7,744 nucleotides of DNA from assembly GCA_964515255.1 (NCBI GenBank), contig CAZETL010000043.1, forward strand, positions 1-7,744. Direction: 5' to 3'. The translations under genes were made by a program, and so were the position numbers. This stretch comes from GCA-016699975 sp964515255. GTDB lineage: Bacteria; Patescibacteriota; Minisyncoccia; Moranbacterales; UBA1568. Position 1 is the first letter of the stretch, and each line of letters begins with the position of its first letter. Shown piece after piece: positions 6,467 through 7,744 of this stretch. Under the pieces are notes generated by a model. The model did no database searches and was not told the origin of the DNA. It saw nothing but the letters and a program-made list of their open reading frames with translations.

Positions 6467-6477
6467 AATTCCGTCAA
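6450..6477 (-). promoter_or_regulatory. lexA promoter
   Basis: On the minus strand TTGACG (6477-6472) is followed after 16 bp by TATAAT (6455-6450), near the sigma-70 consensus. The -10 lies at the centre of the palindrome, so a bound dimer would block polymerase. A second TATAAT (6441-6436) lies closer to the gene but has no well-spaced -35. The leader would be about 24 nt. Confidence 0.72.
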
Positions 6478-6526
6478 GAACAACCAGGAATAGATTTATC
6501 TTGGAAAAATAAAGAAAATCCTCCAC

Positions 6527-6554
6527 AAAAAACAGACACTCCTCGTATCTGTTT
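6527..6554 (-). terminator. Terminator after the SHOCT gene
   Basis: On the minus strand AAAACAGATAC pairs with GTGTCTGTTTT around the 5-nt loop GAGGA, with one T-G wobble, and a run of T follows. It begins 36 nt after the SHOCT-gene stop and separates that gene from the lexA promoter. Confidence 0.65.
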
Positions 6555-6590
6555 TCAGGGATATCCCGCACAACAAAACAAGTTTCACAC

Positions 6591-6857
6591 TCATTCGCTC
6601 TCCACATCCTTCTTCATTTTCTCGAAATCATCTTTTGTTATCTCTCCCTTAGCATATCGCTCCTTCAAAATAGTAAGCGCACTGTTTCCACGATCACTCT
6701 TGCCATCATGTCCACATCGGCTCCCCCCGCAACACCCACGACCCGAGGAGCTGCGTACGATCACAAGAATCGCCCAGATAATAATTCCCCAAAAGAGAGC
6801 CGTCAAAATCCAACCGAATCCAAACCCACCCATGCCGCCATAATAATTTCCCATCAT
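6591..6857 (-). CDS. Small SHOCT-domain membrane protein
   Basis: The 88-residue protein starts with a Gly/Met/Phe-rich stretch (MMGNYYGGMGGFGFG), followed by one transmembrane helix (WILTALFWGIIIWAILVIV, about 16-34). A Cys/Gly-rich linker comes next (GRGCCGGSRCGHDGK, about 39-53). It ends in a SHOCT motif, ALTILKERYAKGEITKDDFEKMKKD (about 60-84). SHOCT is a short C-terminal oligomerisation-type helix pair found on many small membrane proteins; its role here is unknown. CCGGSRCGH could bind metal, but this is a guess. The two adjacent ATG codons at 6852-6857 are the best start; no clear Shine-Dalgarno is present. It has its own terminator and lies between the winged-helix gene and lexA. Confidence 0.82.
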   Translation of the reverse strand: MMGNYYGGMGGFGFGWILTALFWGIIIWAILVIVRSSSGRGCCGGSRCGHDGKSDRGNSALTILKERYAKGEITKDDFEKMKKDVESE

Positions 6858-7000
6858 AAGTTTTCACGTTAAAGATTATCCACAGAAACAATAACATGAG
6901 AAAAGCCCCCCTGACGAACCCTCCCTCTCACATTGGAATAGACCTTAATATCCAGCCAAACAGCACCCCCAACAGAAAGACAATAGTGCCTTCAGAAATT

Positions 7001-7037
7001 AAAAAAGGCTAGGGACTCCTTCGAGAAGTTCCCAGCC
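7001..7037 (-). terminator. Rho-independent terminator after the winged-helix gene
   Basis: On the minus strand GGCTGGGAACT pairs with AGTCCCTAGCC with small bulges, around an inner loop containing TTCTCGAAGG, and runs into six T followed by AATTT. It lies 37 nt after the stop of the winged-helix gene. The roughly 140 bp between it and the SHOCT gene hold no supported gene, only a 23-codon hydrophobic frame without a standard start. Confidence 0.8.
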
Positions 7038-7074
7038 CGACTGTCTAACAGATCCCCTCCCATACCTCCATAAT

Positions 7075-7401
7075 TCAGGCTTTCAATGTTGAAGTTCTCC
7101 ACACAGAAGCATTTTTTTCGAGAATACGCTCCGCTTCCTCCTTCATGTTGTCCTGCAGTCTGTATACCCGCCGACCATTCGCAACCTTCCAGAACTGTAG
7201 CCACTCGCCATCCACCATCCGCGTAACCCACAAATGGACTGTCCACGGCCAAAGTCCGGTTTGTATCGCGATATCAGTTTCCGAGAGCCACCGCTCCGGT
7301 CTCTGGACGAAACAATTTAGGATGATAAGGGATCTTCGAGTTACTTCGCCGCTACGCCTCCCAAAGAATTTCTCTAAAGATTTCCGAACGAACTCAAACA
7401 T
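7075..7401 (-). CDS. Small winged-helix DNA-binding protein
   Basis: The 108-residue protein has a basic N-terminus (MFEFVRKSLEKFFGRR). A compact winged-helix core follows: helices RRSLIILNCFVQ, LSETDIAIQTG and WTVHLWVTRMVDGEW, then a wing ending in GRRVYRLQ. A charged helix, MKEEAERILEKN, follows the wing. The pattern is PadR/MarR-like, with YRL as the last wing strand, but I cannot name a family. It probably acts as a local transcription factor with unknown target and ligand. The frame opens with a GTG at 7434, but the TATAAT at 7443-7438 would place transcription start at or after that codon. An AGAGGAG lies 8 nt before the ATG at 7399-7401, so I chose that one; the ATG at 7405-7407 is the alternative. 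The gene has its own promoter and terminator. Confidence 0.78.
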   Translation of the reverse strand: MFEFVRKSLEKFFGRRSGEVTRRSLIILNCFVQRPERWLSETDIAIQTGLWPWTVHLWVTRMVDGEWLQFWKVANGRRVYRLQDNMKEEAERILEKNASVWRTSTLKA

Positions 7402-7437
7402 TAGCATGTCTCCTCTCGTGGCCTTTTCACGCACCGA

Positions 7438-7466
7438 ATTATACAGGTTTTATCTCTGCGACACAA
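7438..7466 (-). promoter_or_regulatory. Promoter of the winged-helix gene
   Basis: On the minus strand TTGTGT (7466-7461) is followed after 17 bp by a perfect TATAAT (7443-7438). The leader would be about 30 nt and carries the AGAGGAG ribosome-binding site. The site lies between the 16S terminator and the gene. Confidence 0.6.
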
Positions 7467-7531
7467 TATGGCCAAAGTTCACGCGCCTAATATTCACTTG
7501 CAAGAGCAGTGGCGCCGGAACGACTTGCAAC

Positions 7532-7564
7532 AAAAAAACAGCCGCCTCTTCGGCGGCTGTTTTT
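7532..7564 (-). terminator. Strong terminator of the 16S rRNA transcript
   Basis: A perfect 9-bp GC-rich stem, ACAGCCGCC (7538-7546) with GGCGGCTGT (7552-7560), encloses the loop TCTTC. Six further A (7532-7537) become a T tract on the minus strand. Four T on the other side make it potentially bidirectional, but all genes nearby are on the minus strand. It lies about 145 nt after the 16S 3' end. Confidence 0.9.
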
Positions 7565-7708
7565 GAAGTATGCAATCCTCTGCGGTCAACCCATCAGTCG
7601 GAATCCCCATGATCCTTCCCTTTCCGCAAAAACGAAAATGGAAGGAACGACCATATGTGTGTACCCGATTGTCCGAAAACAACCGAGCTATTCACCATTA
7701 CTCCCTAG
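7565..7708 (-). other. Structured 3' trailer of 16S rRNA, no gene
   Basis: This stretch between the mature 16S end and the terminator holds no credible ORF or tRNA. Two hairpins can be drawn. At 7664-7687, 9-bp arms (CCCGATTGT with ACAACCGAG, including two G-T wobbles when read as minus-strand RNA) enclose a 6-nt loop. At 7614-7645, CCTTCC pairs with GGAAGG and TTTCCG with CGAAAA, with one mismatch between the two segments and one wobble. They may serve 3' processing of the precursor; this is inferred. Confidence 0.6.
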
Positions 7709-7744
7709 AAAGGAGGTGATTCATCCACAGCTTCCGCTACGGAT
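7709..7744 (-). rRNA. rrs: 16S ribosomal RNA, 3' end (partial, runs off right edge)
   Basis: Read on the minus strand, the last bases are the 16S 3' end: helix 45, ATCCGTAGC-GGAA-GCTGTGGAT (arms 7736-7744 and 7723-7731), then AATCACCTCCTTT with an intact anti-Shine-Dalgarno CCTCC. The GGAA tetraloop, which KsgA dimethylates in other bacteria, is kept. Stem pairs differ from E. coli but remain complementary, including G-T wobbles, which is strong evidence for a functional rRNA. The exact mature end may be two or three bases further left. About 1.5 kb of the gene lies beyond the window. Confidence 0.95.

Noticed and set aside
6992..7252. Minus-strand 86-codon ORF
   Set aside because: Lies in another frame of the winged-helix gene and runs through its terminator; Gly/Ser-rich shadow.
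7145..7612. Plus-strand ORF of 155 codons
   Set aside because: It spans the winged-helix gene antisense, its promoter and the terminator hairpin; Ser/Thr/Arg-rich shadow composition.
7650..7708. tRNA-like D-arm text (AGCTCGGTTG) in the 16S trailer
   Set aside because: No acceptor stem, anticodon arm or GGTTCRA T-loop can be built around it.
1..7744. CRISPR array, insertion sequence, toxin-antitoxin or defence system
   Set aside because: No regularly spaced repeats, transposase motifs, terminal inverted repeats or recognisable defence domains were seen.

Overview
The window looks like part of a Candidate Phyla Radiation (Patescibacteria) genome, probably from the Parcubacteria or a relative. 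The grounds are the types of gene present: an RDD membrane protein ending in LTGTTLHG.LAG, a TrmB-type C-terminal domain with an IIENKE-like core, a MiaB without its TRAM domain, a SHOCT mini membrane protein, and few Shine-Dalgarno sites. TGA is used as a stop by several well-recognised genes, so the UGA-Gly codes of Gracilibacteria and SR1 are excluded. The lineage is an inference from gene content. A run of ten N at 4993-5002 shows this is a scaffolded draft assembly.

Left part (1-1900) is poorly conserved and partly decayed. It holds a membrane protein running off the left edge (minus strand), a plus-strand membrane-anchored hypothetical protein (478-1128) closed by a strong bidirectional terminator, a fragment of a TrmB-like regulator, and an RDD-family gene split between two frames at a 7-base homopolymer.

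Middle part (1896-6420) is a compact minus-strand block of housekeeping genes. In transcription order these are lexA, rlmN, miaB, an exonuclease III gene (xth type) and a tsaC/sua5-type gene that overlaps it by 7 bp, followed by the RDD gene. The block pairs DNA-damage functions (LexA, AP endonuclease) with RNA modification at tRNA position 37 and in 23S rRNA (RlmN, MiaB, TsaC). A near-ideal promoter upstream of lexA (TTGACG-16-TATAAT) has its -10 box at the centre of a perfect 27-bp palindrome. This is a strong candidate for the LexA autoregulatory operator.

Right part (6527-7744) is also all minus strand: a SHOCT mini membrane protein with its own terminator, a small winged-helix DNA-binding protein with promoter and terminator, and the last 36 nt of 16S rRNA at the right edge. 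The 16S end has the anti-Shine-Dalgarno sequence and helix 45. It is followed within about 150 nt by a strong terminator and then unrelated genes, with no tRNA or 23S rRNA. The 16S gene therefore appears to be unlinked from 23S.

No CRISPR array, transposase or defence system was found. The most useful observations are the lexA palindrome/promoter, the unlinked 16S with its hairpin-rich trailer, the two homopolymer frame breaks and the probable wrong size of the N gap.
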